Shown here in pieces: positions 17,922 to 26,270 of a stretch of 64,000 nt of DNA; the first letter of the stretch is position 1, and every line of letters begins with the position of its first letter. Source of the stretch: JAJDXO01 sp965221855 (GTDB lineage: Bacteria > Pseudomonadota > Alphaproteobacteria > Rhodospirillales > UBA2165); assembly GCA_965221855.1 (NCBI GenBank), contig CBDCSV010000008.1, positions 62,001 through 126,000 on the forward strand, in the 5' to 3' direction. Both the position numbers and the translations under genes were made by a program. The notes below the pieces were generated by a model that saw only the letters and a list, made by a program, of their open reading frames with translations, made no database searches and was not told the DNA's origin.

Positions 17922-18044
17922 TTCCTCATCCTCGTTTGAGCTTTCTGTGAGCGTCCGGCATGCCCTCGGATCAACATCCGGCCGTTTCACCCGGCGAAGG
18001 CGCGGTTTATAGCGGCGGCGCCCCGGGATTGCAAGGGGTGCGGG

Positions 18045-18530
18045 CTATTGCGTGGCCGCCAGGGGCCCGGTGCGGGGCTCTTCGCCCGGCAGCTGAAAAT
18101 GGATGTCGTGGGCATCCGAGATGCGGATGACCTCGTGTGCGTCGGCGACATTGTGGAGCGCCTTGAAGAGATCGAACAGCTTGTTGGTCGGCTCCGCCCA
18201 GAAAACCCCTTTCACGGTTTCGCCGCTGTTGTTGAACAGGGCGTGGGTCGAGTATCTGGGAAATGGAAGCACCTCGCCCGCGCCGGCGACAAACTCCTTG
18301 CCGTCGAGGATCATCTGGAGCTCACCCTCGGTGATGTAGAGAAATTCATCCTGGGTGGAATGGGAATGGGGCGGAATATAGCTCTCCTCGGGCATGATGG
18401 CTTCCCACCAGATGGTCTTTTCGTCGACCTGTTTGGGAATGTAGATCTGCCCCATCACGTTCCACACCATACCGCCGACGGGCTTCGCCTCGTTGACGAT
18501 CCGATCGATGTCCCGTGCACTAACGCTCAT
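18045..18530 (-). CDS. cupin domain protein
   Basis: A 161-residue single-domain cupin. The metal site is readable: PPHSHSTQDEFLYITEG (motif 1, with His, His and Glu) and PRYSTHALFNNSGE (motif 2, His). The start MSVSARDID at 18530 overlaps the sulfatase stop by four bases, so it is the last gene of the marR-ligC-sulfatase-cupin operon. It may bind or convert a small aromatic or acidic compound of that pathway; no substrate can be read. Confidence 0.82.
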   Translation of the reverse strand: MSVSARDIDRIVNEAKPVGGMVWNVMGQIYIPKQVDEKTIWWEAIMPEESYIPPHSHSTQDEFLYITEGELQMILDGKEFVAGAGEVLPFPRYSTHALFNNSGETVKGVFWAEPTNKLFDLFKALHNVADAHEVIRISDAHDIHFQLPGEEPRTGPLAATQ

Positions 18531-20224
18531 GATGAGTCCTCTCCGCGAAGTTTCTTCTGCGCTTTGGCCCAAACCGGGTTGAACGCCGCGAATATGGGGC
18601 GATCCTGCCACGCCGCGGCGGCTTTCTCCAAATCATCCCGGTCATAGTAGCCGATCAGAACGCCGGCCTCGGTGATGTTTCGCTGGACATCGACGGTTTC
18701 CAGCATGCCGTCGGTTACCGTCACCCGGTGCCGGGGTTTCATCGCCCAGTCGAAGAGCAGATCCTTCAGCCGCGCGCGCTCGGTCTCGTAGGCCGGGTCG
18801 GCGCCCAAATCCCGCAGTTCTTGGGGATCTTCCTTCAGGTCGAACAGCATCGGCCAGTAGTCGCCGCAGTCGACATATTTGAACCGGCCGTCAAACACCA
18901 TGCGGAGCCAGCAATCCCGGGGCTTTGTACCCAGCGCGCGCCGGGGATCCATGAACGCGTAGTCGTATTCGCTGATGACGTAGCTCCGCCAGCCATCCGG
19001 CGTTTCGCCGTGCAGCAGCGGGGTCAGGGAGCGGCCGTCGAAAATATGAGGCTGGGGGTAACCGCCGATGGCTTCGACGAAAGTCGGCGCGAGGTCGATC
19101 GCCTCGACCAGCGCATCGCTTGCCGACCCGCGGGTCGCGTCGGCCTCCGGCGACGGGTCGTGGACGATGAGCGGAATTCGGACGCTGGGCTGGTGAAACA
19201 GGTCCTTTTCGCCCATCCAGTGATCGCCGAGGTAGTCGCCGTGATCCGAGGTAAAGACGATCATCGTATCGTCCATCCGCCCGCGCTCCTCAAGCGCGGC
19301 GAGCAGGCGGCCGATCTCGTCGTCGATCTGTTTGATCATGCCCATGTAGCCGGGAAGCACCGCATCGCGGACCTCCTCCCGCGACATGGTCCGAGACACG
19401 CGCTGGCCGATGAACGCGCCGAAGACCGGATGCGGGTCCCGTTTCTCGTCGTCGCTGCGGACCACCGGGTAGGTGTCTTCGGGGCCGTACATGGTCGCGT
19501 AGGGGGCCGGCGCCATGTAGGGCCAGTGGGGCTTGATGTAGGAAAGGTGGAGGCAGAAGGGCTCGTCCCCCGCATCGTCCAGGAAGTCGATGGCGCGTCC
19601 GGTCATGTACGCGGTTTCGGAATGCTCGGCCGGAACCCGCGCCGGTTTGTTCGAGTTTTCCAAGTACCAGCCGGACAGCAGCTCGCCGTCCGGACCTTCC
19701 GCCGAATTCGCCCAATCCTCCCACGGGTTGTCGGCCTCGAAGCCGTGATCGCGGAGATACCGGTTGTATCTGGGGTTGGGATCGTGACTCGAGCTGGGAT
19801 GGACGCCGTCGTCCCGCTCGAAGGGCTCGAAGCCGCATTCGGCCGCCAGCACGCCCTCGTCGGAATGAAGATCGATCCCCAGGCGCGCCATCCCGGCATA
19901 GTCGGCGCGCATATGGGTCTTGCCGACCAGCGCGGTGCGGATACCGCGGGGCCGCAGATGGTCGCCGATGGTCTGTTCGCCGATCCTGAGCGGGACGAAA
20001 TTCCAGCTGGCGCCGTGAGAATTCACATACCGGCCGGTATAGAAGCTCATGCGCGACGCGCCGCACACCGGGGACTGACAATAGGCGCCGTCGAACCGCA
20101 CGCCGCGGGCGGCGAGGCCGTCGATGTTCGGGGTGTCCAGTTTCGGGTGGCCGTAGCAGGACAGGTAATCCCAGCGAAGCTGGTCGCACATGATGAATAG
20201 TATGTTCCTGACCGCGCCCACCAC
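18527..20224 (-). CDS. sulfatase-family hydrolase (formylglycine type)
   Basis: A 565-residue alkaline-phosphatase-superfamily enzyme. The maturation motif C-G-A-S-R (Cys54 to Arg58, in SPVCGASRMSFYTGRY) would give a formylglycine nucleophile. Metal ligands come from MCDQLRWDYL (Asp14) and FTSDHGDYLGDH. It could hydrolyse a sulfate ester or, like phosphonate monoester hydrolases, a phosphoester. No signal peptide is seen, so it is cytoplasmic. It lies seven bases downstream of ligC and overlaps the cupin gene, pointing to release of an organic acid or phenol for the same pathway. Confidence 0.87.
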   Translation of the reverse strand: MVGAVRNILFIMCDQLRWDYLSCYGHPKLDTPNIDGLAARGVRFDGAYCQSPVCGASRMSFYTGRYVNSHGASWNFVPLRIGEQTIGDHLRPRGIRTALVGKTHMRADYAGMARLGIDLHSDEGVLAAECGFEPFERDDGVHPSSSHDPNPRYNRYLRDHGFEADNPWEDWANSAEGPDGELLSGWYLENSNKPARVPAEHSETAYMTGRAIDFLDDAGDEPFCLHLSYIKPHWPYMAPAPYATMYGPEDTYPVVRSDDEKRDPHPVFGAFIGQRVSRTMSREEVRDAVLPGYMGMIKQIDDEIGRLLAALEERGRMDDTMIVFTSDHGDYLGDHWMGEKDLFHQPSVRIPLIVHDPSPEADATRGSASDALVEAIDLAPTFVEAIGGYPQPHIFDGRSLTPLLHGETPDGWRSYVISEYDYAFMDPRRALGTKPRDCWLRMVFDGRFKYVDCGDYWPMLFDLKEDPQELRDLGADPAYETERARLKDLLFDWAMKPRHRVTVTDGMLETVDVQRNITEAGVLIGYYDRDDLEKAAAAWQDRPIFAAFNPVWAKAQKKLRGEDSS

Positions 20225-20231
20225 GCCGCTC

Positions 20232-21179
20232 CTATCCGCCGAACGACCGTTCTATCCGGTCCAGGGTGCGCATGGCCGGCAATCCCTGCGCCACGCTGCT
20301 GTTGGGCTCGCGGCCGCCGGCGATGGCGGCGAGGAATTCCCGGTCGGCGAGTTCGATGCCATTGTCCGAAACCGCCACGCCGCCGAGGTCGATGGGGTTC
20401 TCGTTGCCGTCCACCAGATCGTCATAGCGGGCGATATAGGTGCCGTTGTCGCAGATGTAGCGGAAGAAGGTGCCGAGCGGCCCGTCGTTGTTGAACGACA
20501 GGGAGAGCGTGCAGATGGCCCCGTTCGCCGCTTTCAGCCCGATGGACATATCCATGGCGATGCCGAGCTCCGGGTGAGGCGGCCCCTGCAGCCCGAAGCA
20601 CTCGGCCGCCTCGCCGCCGGTCTGATACTGGAACAGATCCACCGTGTGGCAGGCATGATGCCATAGCAGGTGATCGGTCCAGGTGCGGGGCTTTCCCTCG
20701 GCGTTGATGTTGGTGCGCCGGAAGAAGAAGGTCTGCACATCCAGTTGCTGAAGGGTCAGTTCCCCGGCCTCGATCCGGTTATGGACCCACTGATGGCTCG
20801 GGTTGAACCGCCGCACATGGTCGACCATGGCAACCAGTCCGGTTTCCTGCTGGACGCGGGCGATGTCCTCGGCGTCCTTCAGGCTGTCGGCCATGGGAAT
20901 TTCGATCATCACATGCTTGCCGGCGCGCATGGCGGCGATAGCCTGTTCGGCATGCAGTTGGGTCGGGGTCGCCAGGATCACCGCATCGACGTCGTCCCGG
21001 GCAAGGCTGTCCTCGAGATCCTTGGTCCAGTGTCCGATGCCCCGGTCCCTCGCGAACGCCTCGATATCGTCCGGCTCGCCGCCGACGACGGAGGTGATTT
21101 CCACGCCGTCGATCGCGCCGAGGGCAGCCAGATGCTTGCGGCCGAAGGCGCCGGGCGCGCCGGCAACGCAAATTCTCAT
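20232..21179 (-). CDS. ligC: 4-carboxy-2-hydroxymuconate-6-semialdehyde dehydrogenase (LigC-like)
   Basis: A 315-residue Gfo/Idh/MocA-fold enzyme that closely matches the remembered sequence of LigC/PmdC, the NADP enzyme acting after protocatechuate 4,5-dioxygenase. Shared stretches include VILATPTQLHAEQAIAAM, DHVRRFNPSHQWVHNRIEAG, TWTDHLLWHHACHTVDLFQY, LSLSFNNDGPLGTFFRYI and GREPNSSV. The Rossmann start is RICVAGAPGAFGRKHL. No other protocatechuate 4,5-cleavage genes (ligAB, ligI, ligJ, ligK) lie in the window, so its true substrate may differ. It overlaps marR by four bases. Confidence 0.85.
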   Translation of the reverse strand: MRICVAGAPGAFGRKHLAALGAIDGVEITSVVGGEPDDIEAFARDRGIGHWTKDLEDSLARDDVDAVILATPTQLHAEQAIAAMRAGKHVMIEIPMADSLKDAEDIARVQQETGLVAMVDHVRRFNPSHQWVHNRIEAGELTLQQLDVQTFFFRRTNINAEGKPRTWTDHLLWHHACHTVDLFQYQTGGEAAECFGLQGPPHPELGIAMDMSIGLKAANGAICTLSLSFNNDGPLGTFFRYICDNGTYIARYDDLVDGNENPIDLGGVAVSDNGIELADREFLAAIAGGREPNSSVAQGLPAMRTLDRIERSFGG

Positions 21180-21649
21180 TTTCGTGCCTCGCCGTTTGTC
21201 AGCATGGTGTCCACGTTCCCGACGACCCGGCGCAGAAGCTCGTTGAGGTGAACCCGATCGGACTCGGAGAAGTCTCTGAGGAGCAGTTCTTCCCGGGTCA
21301 GGGCGAATGAAGCCAGCTCGTCGTGAACCCGGACCCCTTGACCGGTCAGATCGACCAGGGAGCGCCGCCGGTCGCGCGAGTCGCCTGAACGCGAAATGTA
21401 TCCCCGCTTTTCCAACCGGCTGATGGCGCGGCTGGTGCCGCCGCGGTCCATGGCGATTCGGTCGGCCACGTCATTGATCGTGGAGCGTCCCTCGGCGCCC
21501 AGGATCAGGATCACTCTCAACTCCCGCAGATCCAGGTCATGCGGACGGGCGCCTTCACGGAGCGCATGGAGCGAAATCTTGTTCCCCAATGTCTGAATCA
21601 GAGAGGGGAGGTGTCGGTCGAGCTCGAGGGGATGTTCAGGTCTGGACAT
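21176..21649 (-). CDS. MarR family transcriptional regulator
   Basis: A 157-residue dimeric winged-helix repressor, starting MSRPEHP. The recognition helix region is DVADRIAMDRGGTSRAISRLEKRG and the wing is SGDSRDRRRSLVDLT, the D-x-R-x5-LT type signature. It is first in the leftward operon and divergent from the P450 gene, with a candidate palindromic operator between. Regulators of this family typically release DNA on binding an aromatic ligand. Earlier in-frame starts up to 21724 would cover the operator and are rejected. Confidence 0.9.
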   Translation of the reverse strand: MSRPEHPLELDRHLPSLIQTLGNKISLHALREGARPHDLDLRELRVILILGAEGRSTINDVADRIAMDRGGTSRAISRLEKRGYISRSGDSRDRRRSLVDLTGQGVRVHDELASFALTREELLLRDFSESDRVHLNELLRRVVGNVDTMLTNGEARK

Positions 21650-21698
21650 GCCGGCCGTATTCGGTTGAGACAACGGAAAGACAAAACCATTATGTATC

Positions 21699-21723
21699 TG
21701 ATAAGTCAATATTTGACATATCA
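21699..21723. promoter_or_regulatory. candidate MarR operator in the divergent marR/P450 region
   Basis: An imperfect palindrome, TGATA-A-GTCAA then TAT then TTGAC-A-TATCA (21699-21723), in an otherwise AT-rich gap of 129 bases. Only one position per arm breaks symmetry. Size and placement suit a MarR dimer controlling both directions. The P450 ATG at 21779 has GGGAGG seven bases upstream. Confidence 0.6.
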
Positions 21724-21778
21724 CTTAATTATCGGATAGGTTCTCGGAATTTCGCGTCTGAATGTGGGAGGCCATAAT

Positions 21779-23104
21779 ATGTCCAACGACCTCAATCTCG
21801 GCATGTTTCAGTCGACGCCGAAGGAACTCGATGCCGATTCCGATGCGCGCGCCCGCTGCCCGGTAACGGGGATGGCGGCGGAGTTTGAGCCTTTCGACGA
21901 CGCCTACGTGGCCAATCCGTTCGCGTTCTTCAGCAAGGCGCGGTCGGACGAGCCCATATTCCATGATCCCAAATCCGGCTACTGGGTGGTGACCAAGTAC
22001 GACGAGATCGTCCGCGTGTTCCGCGATCCCGAAACTTTTTCCGCCGCGTTGGCGCGCCACCCGGTAACGCCCTTGTGCCCTGCCGCCGCCGAAGTGCGGG
22101 ACAGTCTCGATATCTCGGTGGAGCCGTCCCTTGTGGACGAGGACCCGGAGACCCATAGGGCGCACCGCAAGGTCTTTGGAGACGCGTTTACGCCGAAACG
22201 TGTCGAACAGGTCGAGGGGCGGATTCGGTCGATCGTCAGCGGCTTCATCGACCGGTTTGCGGCCAAGGGCGAGGCCGATCTGGTTGCGGAGATGCTTTAC
22301 GAGGTGCCCGCCCTGGCGATCTTCATCTTCCTGGGCGCGGACGATGATCATGCGGTGAGGGTCAAGCAACTGGGCTCGGCACGGGCCGTCGTCAACTGGG
22401 GACGTCCCAGCGAGGCCGAGCAGGTCGCGATGATGCATGACATGGGCGAGCACTGGGCGTTCACCAAGAAGCTGGTCGACGATGCCTACGACAACCCGGG
22501 CGACAATTATCTCGGCGACATGGTGCGCCTCCACCAGGCCGATCCGGACAAATTCACCATCAACTACCTCTGCAACGTCATGTTCCTGATGCAGTTCGCG
22601 GGGCATGAGACCACGACCCAGGCCTCCGCCAACGGGATGCGGGCGCTGCTGGAGGATCGGGCGCAATGGGAGGCGCTGTACAATGATCCCTCTTTGATCC
22701 CGGGCGCGGTCGAGGAAATTCTTCGCTACGACTCCTCCATCTTCACCTGGAGGCGCATTGCCACGAAGGATGCAAAGATCGGGAACTTCGACGTTCCAAA
22801 AGGCGCCAAGATTCTGCTGGCCATCGGATCCGGCAGCCGGGACGATGCCGCGTTCGCCGACGGCGACAAATTCGACATCCTGCGCAAACAGGAGAAAAAG
22901 CACCTCGCGTTCGGCAACGGGGCGCACTTCTGCATGGGCGCACCGCTGGCTCGGCTGGAGATGAAAATCATCCTTGAGGAACTAACCCGGCGGCTGCCTC
23001 ATATGAAGCTCGTCCCCGGTCAGGCGTGGGAATACATCCCGACGCTGACATTCCGGGGAATTCAGCGGCTGTTGATCGAATGGGATCCGAATCAAAATCC
23101 CTAG
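21779..23104 (+). CDS. cytochrome P450
   Basis: A 441-residue soluble bacterial P450. The I-helix oxygen-binding motif is QFAGHETTTQ, the K-helix ExxR is EEILR, and the heme-Cys loop is FGNGAHFCMGAPLARLE. No membrane anchor, so it needs separate ferredoxin and reductase partners, which are not nearby. It is divergent from and probably co-controlled with the marR-ligC-sulfatase-cupin operon, suggesting hydroxylation or demethylation of an aromatic precursor. The substrate is inference only. Confidence 0.92.
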   Translation: MSNDLNLGMFQSTPKELDADSDARARCPVTGMAAEFEPFDDAYVANPFAFFSKARSDEPIFHDPKSGYWVVTKYDEIVRVFRDPETFSAALARHPVTPLCPAAAEVRDSLDISVEPSLVDEDPETHRAHRKVFGDAFTPKRVEQVEGRIRSIVSGFIDRFAAKGEADLVAEMLYEVPALAIFIFLGADDDHAVRVKQLGSARAVVNWGRPSEAEQVAMMHDMGEHWAFTKKLVDDAYDNPGDNYLGDMVRLHQADPDKFTINYLCNVMFLMQFAGHETTTQASANGMRALLEDRAQWEALYNDPSLIPGAVEEILRYDSSIFTWRRIATKDAKIGNFDVPKGAKILLAIGSGSRDDAAFADGDKFDILRKQEKKHLAFGNGAHFCMGAPLARLEMKIILEELTRRLPHMKLVPGQAWEYIPTLTFRGIQRLLIEWDPNQNP

Positions 23105-23128
23105 ACGGGTGACGGCCGCGGACGCCGA

Positions 23129-23968
23129 TCAGGCCTGCCAGACCACCGGGAAGATGTCGTCGTTGACGGGCATCTTGCCGACCGGGAACATGTCGTCCGA
23201 CGTGCCGGGCACCTCGAAAACGGTGCGCTTGCCATGCCAGGTGGCGTCGCCGCCGAAATAGCGGACCGAAAGGGCGACCCTCGTCATATCGAGGGAGGCG
23301 TTCTTGCCCGAGCCGTGCACGGTCATCGGGTGATGCACCAGACAATCGCCCGCCTCCATATCCCAACTCAGGAACCGGTAGTCGGGATTGTCGAATTCCT
23401 TGTGGAAGGCGGGGCAGCGTTCGAAGGTCTCGGCCTCGGGCATGGTGAAGTTGTCCCGGGGCGTCGCCGGTTCCGGGTAGTACATCTTGTTCCACTTGTG
23501 GGAGCCGCCGACATAGACGAGGCCGCTGTTTTCCTTGGGAGTCGGGGTCAGCGCGACCCAGACCGAGGCGACATCCTCGCCGTCGAAGGGCCAGAACGGC
23601 AAATCGTTGTGCCACGCCGTCGGCGCCAGGGTGCCGGGCTCCTTGACGAAGAGTTGGTCGTAGAAGAACCGCGCCTCGTCCACGCCCATCAGGGTCGCGG
23701 CGATCTCGGCGGCCGGCGAGTTCAGCGCGAAATTCCATATGTCCTTGTTCTCGCGCGACATGTGGGTCGCGGCGACGAAGCGGCCTGGATCGTCCGCGTC
23801 GCTCTGTTCATGGCGCGCGCCGCCCGGATTGACGTCGTTGCCGGTACACACCGCCAGCATGTGATCGATCCATTCCCGATCGAATTGGCCGCGAATGCAG
23901 ACCGCGCCATCCTCGTCGTAGGCCCGCTTTTCGTCTTCGGTTATGGGATGCAGCAAGTCGCGGTTCAT
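23129..23968 (-). CDS. phytanoyl-CoA dioxygenase (PhyH) family protein
   Basis: A 279-residue Fe(II)/2-oxoglutarate oxygenase. The iron-binding H-x-D is in TAWHNDLPFW and the distal His in VHHPMTVHGSGKN, followed by an Arg in TRVALSVRY for 2-oxoglutarate. It converges with the P450 gene, 24 bases apart. PhyH-family enzymes act on very varied substrates and are often expanded in marine and symbiotic alphaproteobacteria, so no substrate is given. Confidence 0.87.
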   Translation of the reverse strand: MNRDLLHPITEDEKRAYDEDGAVCIRGQFDREWIDHMLAVCTGNDVNPGGARHEQSDADDPGRFVAATHMSRENKDIWNFALNSPAAEIAATLMGVDEARFFYDQLFVKEPGTLAPTAWHNDLPFWPFDGEDVASVWVALTPTPKENSGLVYVGGSHKWNKMYYPEPATPRDNFTMPEAETFERCPAFHKEFDNPDYRFLSWDMEAGDCLVHHPMTVHGSGKNASLDMTRVALSVRYFGGDATWHGKRTVFEVPGTSDDMFPVGKMPVNDDIFPVVWQA

Positions 23969-24119
23969 CGTGTCCTCCCCTGCCCCGAATACTAGGCCGG
24001 AATGGGCGCGCGGGAAAAGGCGGGAGCGCCGGCATGAACCCTTCGGCCGTTCCCGGCACGGTCGGCGTCGTGTTCCTGGTGACGGCTGTTCCGTTCACCG
24101 CCAAGGACGCGACGGTCTT

Positions 24120-25676
24120 TCAGTTGTTCAACGCGAAGCGGTGTCTGTTGGGCATACGGAGATATCTATCGTGGGGAATTTCCATGATTGACTGCGGCGG
24201 ATGGCCACTAAATACCCCGGCGTTGATTAAATCCTTGAGCGGCACGCCAGAGTCGTAGTGTCCATTCAGCAGAAAGTCGATTACCACCACTGGGGACGGT
24301 TTGGCGCCAATCATCGTATCCAGTTCGGCCCGAGAAAAGACGGAGCGTTTGGCAGTGACCCTCATTAACTCTTCCACTGTATCCACAATACGAAATCGGT
24401 CCACGACACCTATGGTGGTTATTGTCTGAGAGGCGGTATAGGCGACGTCTTTGGACATATAAAACAACAAGATGTCCCCGGGCCTGACCCGCTTTATCCG
24501 TGTTCGGCAAAGGTAAACTTTCCGAATGGTGTTGCCCGGTGTCCGTGAACCGTCAACGGTGCCCCCTAAGAGATTGTCGAACTCGGATTCTGGAAACAGC
24601 GGCAACTCGCTGCTCAACCTCGCAATTTCGGGGAATAGCTTGCGATGATAGTCGGGTCGGATCGGCACACAAAATTTTCGCACCTGATCGCCATCGTAAA
24701 AACACGGATAAATTTTTTTGGCTAACCCAAGTCGGTCTTGGTCACCGGGGAGGGGTGTCGTTTCGCGAACGCACACCTTTTCAATGAATAGCTCCCCTTC
24801 GTCTGTTTTCTTAGTTTTTTCGAACCCAAAGTCATAAAGAAGATTGATCAACATTTCTTGCTGAGGAAACGCCGTAAGATAAACCGCCCCATATCCGTTG
24901 TCTTGAGCAAACCACAAAATCTGCTTGAGAAGATGTTCTCCAAGTTTGTCCCCGCGGAACTCCGTCTTTAGCTTGAATGTACAAATTTTGAGGACCTTGT
25001 CGGCCTTGTTTGTGGTGCCCGCTTCTGAATGGCTTTCATCCTTACGAATTGCGAGGCCAGCCATTTCGCCGGATAACTCAATGACCCAGCAATCTCGGTG
25101 TTCTCGGGCGCATTTTTCGAACCACTCATCAAATCCTGGATAGTCCGCCCTTAGGCTCTCAAAAATAGGGTCTGCGCGATCAATCGAGTACGCCTTCTTT
25201 GTTACGATGAACGGAAGCCGGACATCAGTCGGTTCGAAGGATTGACGTAGCCAATTTCTCGCTTCATCGACTGATAGAACGCTGTCGGTTAATCCAGCCG
25301 CGGCGGCGCGTTTTTTGACCCCGGTATCTTCGGACACCAAAAAATCGACAGCGTTGATGGCAACTGCGGACAGCAACTGAGCGTCGGATTCGTCATTTGG
25401 AGAGCGAAACGGGCCATACTTAGCAGACAGCTCTTCCGGACTGATTGAGCTACCTGGGTCAAGTTGTTCAAATTTCTCTAGTTTGTTGAGAGTGACCTGT
25501 TGGCGACTTGAATCTTTGTCCCGCCGCACGTCATCGTAGCTCGCCGGATGCACGAATATTCGTACGCCATGCTCACTACATTTTCGTTCGAGTTCTGCGA
25601 AAGCTGCCTTAATCGGCTGGTTGTCTTCCAGCCCGATAACGACATTGGTATCAATCAGGAATTTGACCACCGTCAT
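24120..25676 (-). CDS. PIN-GNAT-PUA-like fusion protein
   Basis: A 518-residue protein that reads as three domains. Residues 1-145 look like a PIN nuclease, with Asp9 in LIDTN, Asp98 in NDESDAQLL and Asp117 in VSEDTG. Residues about 155-305 are a GNAT acetyltransferase with loop EFRGDKLGEHLL and the late motif LLYDFGFEKT. Residues about 320-518 look like a PUA/ASCH/EVE-type domain (VRPGDILLFYMSKD, then TITTIGVVDRF). It overlaps the upstream ASCH gene by 26 bases, so the two act together. PIN plus PUA-like domains suggest RNA cleavage guided by a modified base or ligand. Toxin or phage-defence roles are plausible but unproven. Low GC suggests transfer. Confidence 0.7.
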   Translation of the reverse strand: MTVVKFLIDTNVVIGLEDNQPIKAAFAELERKCSEHGVRIFVHPASYDDVRRDKDSSRQQVTLNKLEKFEQLDPGSSISPEELSAKYGPFRSPNDESDAQLLSAVAINAVDFLVSEDTGVKKRAAAAGLTDSVLSVDEARNWLRQSFEPTDVRLPFIVTKKAYSIDRADPIFESLRADYPGFDEWFEKCAREHRDCWVIELSGEMAGLAIRKDESHSEAGTTNKADKVLKICTFKLKTEFRGDKLGEHLLKQILWFAQDNGYGAVYLTAFPQQEMLINLLYDFGFEKTKKTDEGELFIEKVCVRETTPLPGDQDRLGLAKKIYPCFYDGDQVRKFCVPIRPDYHRKLFPEIARLSSELPLFPESEFDNLLGGTVDGSRTPGNTIRKVYLCRTRIKRVRPGDILLFYMSKDVAYTASQTITTIGVVDRFRIVDTVEELMRVTAKRSVFSRAELDTMIGAKPSPVVVIDFLLNGHYDSGVPLKDLINAGVFSGHPPQSIMEIPHDRYLRMPNRHRFALNN

Positions 25677-26139
25677 TCCAGAGAGTTAGCCGCGCTTGCC
25701 CGTCAATAAATCTGTACGATTGCGGTGGACTCATTCCATATTTGTCACGCAATTCGGAAATATTAATTTTCCGCGAGAATTTATGCACCCTGTGTAGAAC
25801 TATCGCGAATCCTTTGTCGACGCCCTCAAAATACTCGTGGAAGTACCTCTTTTCGACGCATGCCAGTTCACCAAACTGTTTCCACAACTCCGTGAGAGGT
25901 AGTCCGTAAACGTCCTCGATTCTCGCGGCGCCAATTACAGCCTTTGTTGGGCTTGTCGAGTAGATAAACGCCGTCGTTCCAGGCGGTGTGGCGACGGAAA
26001 ACCTTCTCCGTAACTCGACAGTTTTCTCGCCACGAACAATTTTGTCCGCGTATTCCGGCCTGATGCTGAACAGCAGGTGCCGGTCAAATTCATAATCCTC
26101 GCCAGAGACAGCCAAAAAAACCTCCCAAAGTTCTTCCAC
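25651..26139 (-). CDS. ASCH domain protein
   Basis: A 162-residue protein. Its core LLFSIRPEYADKIVRGEKTVELRRR is the ASCH motif (G-x-K-x-x-E-x-R), a PUA-like fold thought to bind RNA or modified nucleotides. The remainder shows YSTSPTKAVIGAARIEDVYGL, also typical. It is the first gene of the pair and overlaps the PIN-GNAT fusion. It could be an RNA-binding partner or antitoxin. The region upstream to 26270 contains no other gene that I can support. Confidence 0.8.
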   Translation of the reverse strand: MEELWEVFLAVSGEDYEFDRHLLFSIRPEYADKIVRGEKTVELRRRFSVATPPGTTAFIYSTSPTKAVIGAARIEDVYGLPLTELWKQFGELACVEKRYFHEYFEGVDKGFAIVLHRVHKFSRKINISELRDKYGMSPPQSYRFIDGQARLTLWNDGGQIPD

Positions 26140-26270
26140 TGTTTCGCTGGAACAAAGTTATGGATGCAACCTACTAACGGTTCGTATACATCGTAGAACA
26201 AAACATGTACAAATATTCGAAGAGTTGGATATTGGAGGATGAAAGTGAGTGAAATCTTTCAGGCAAGCGC

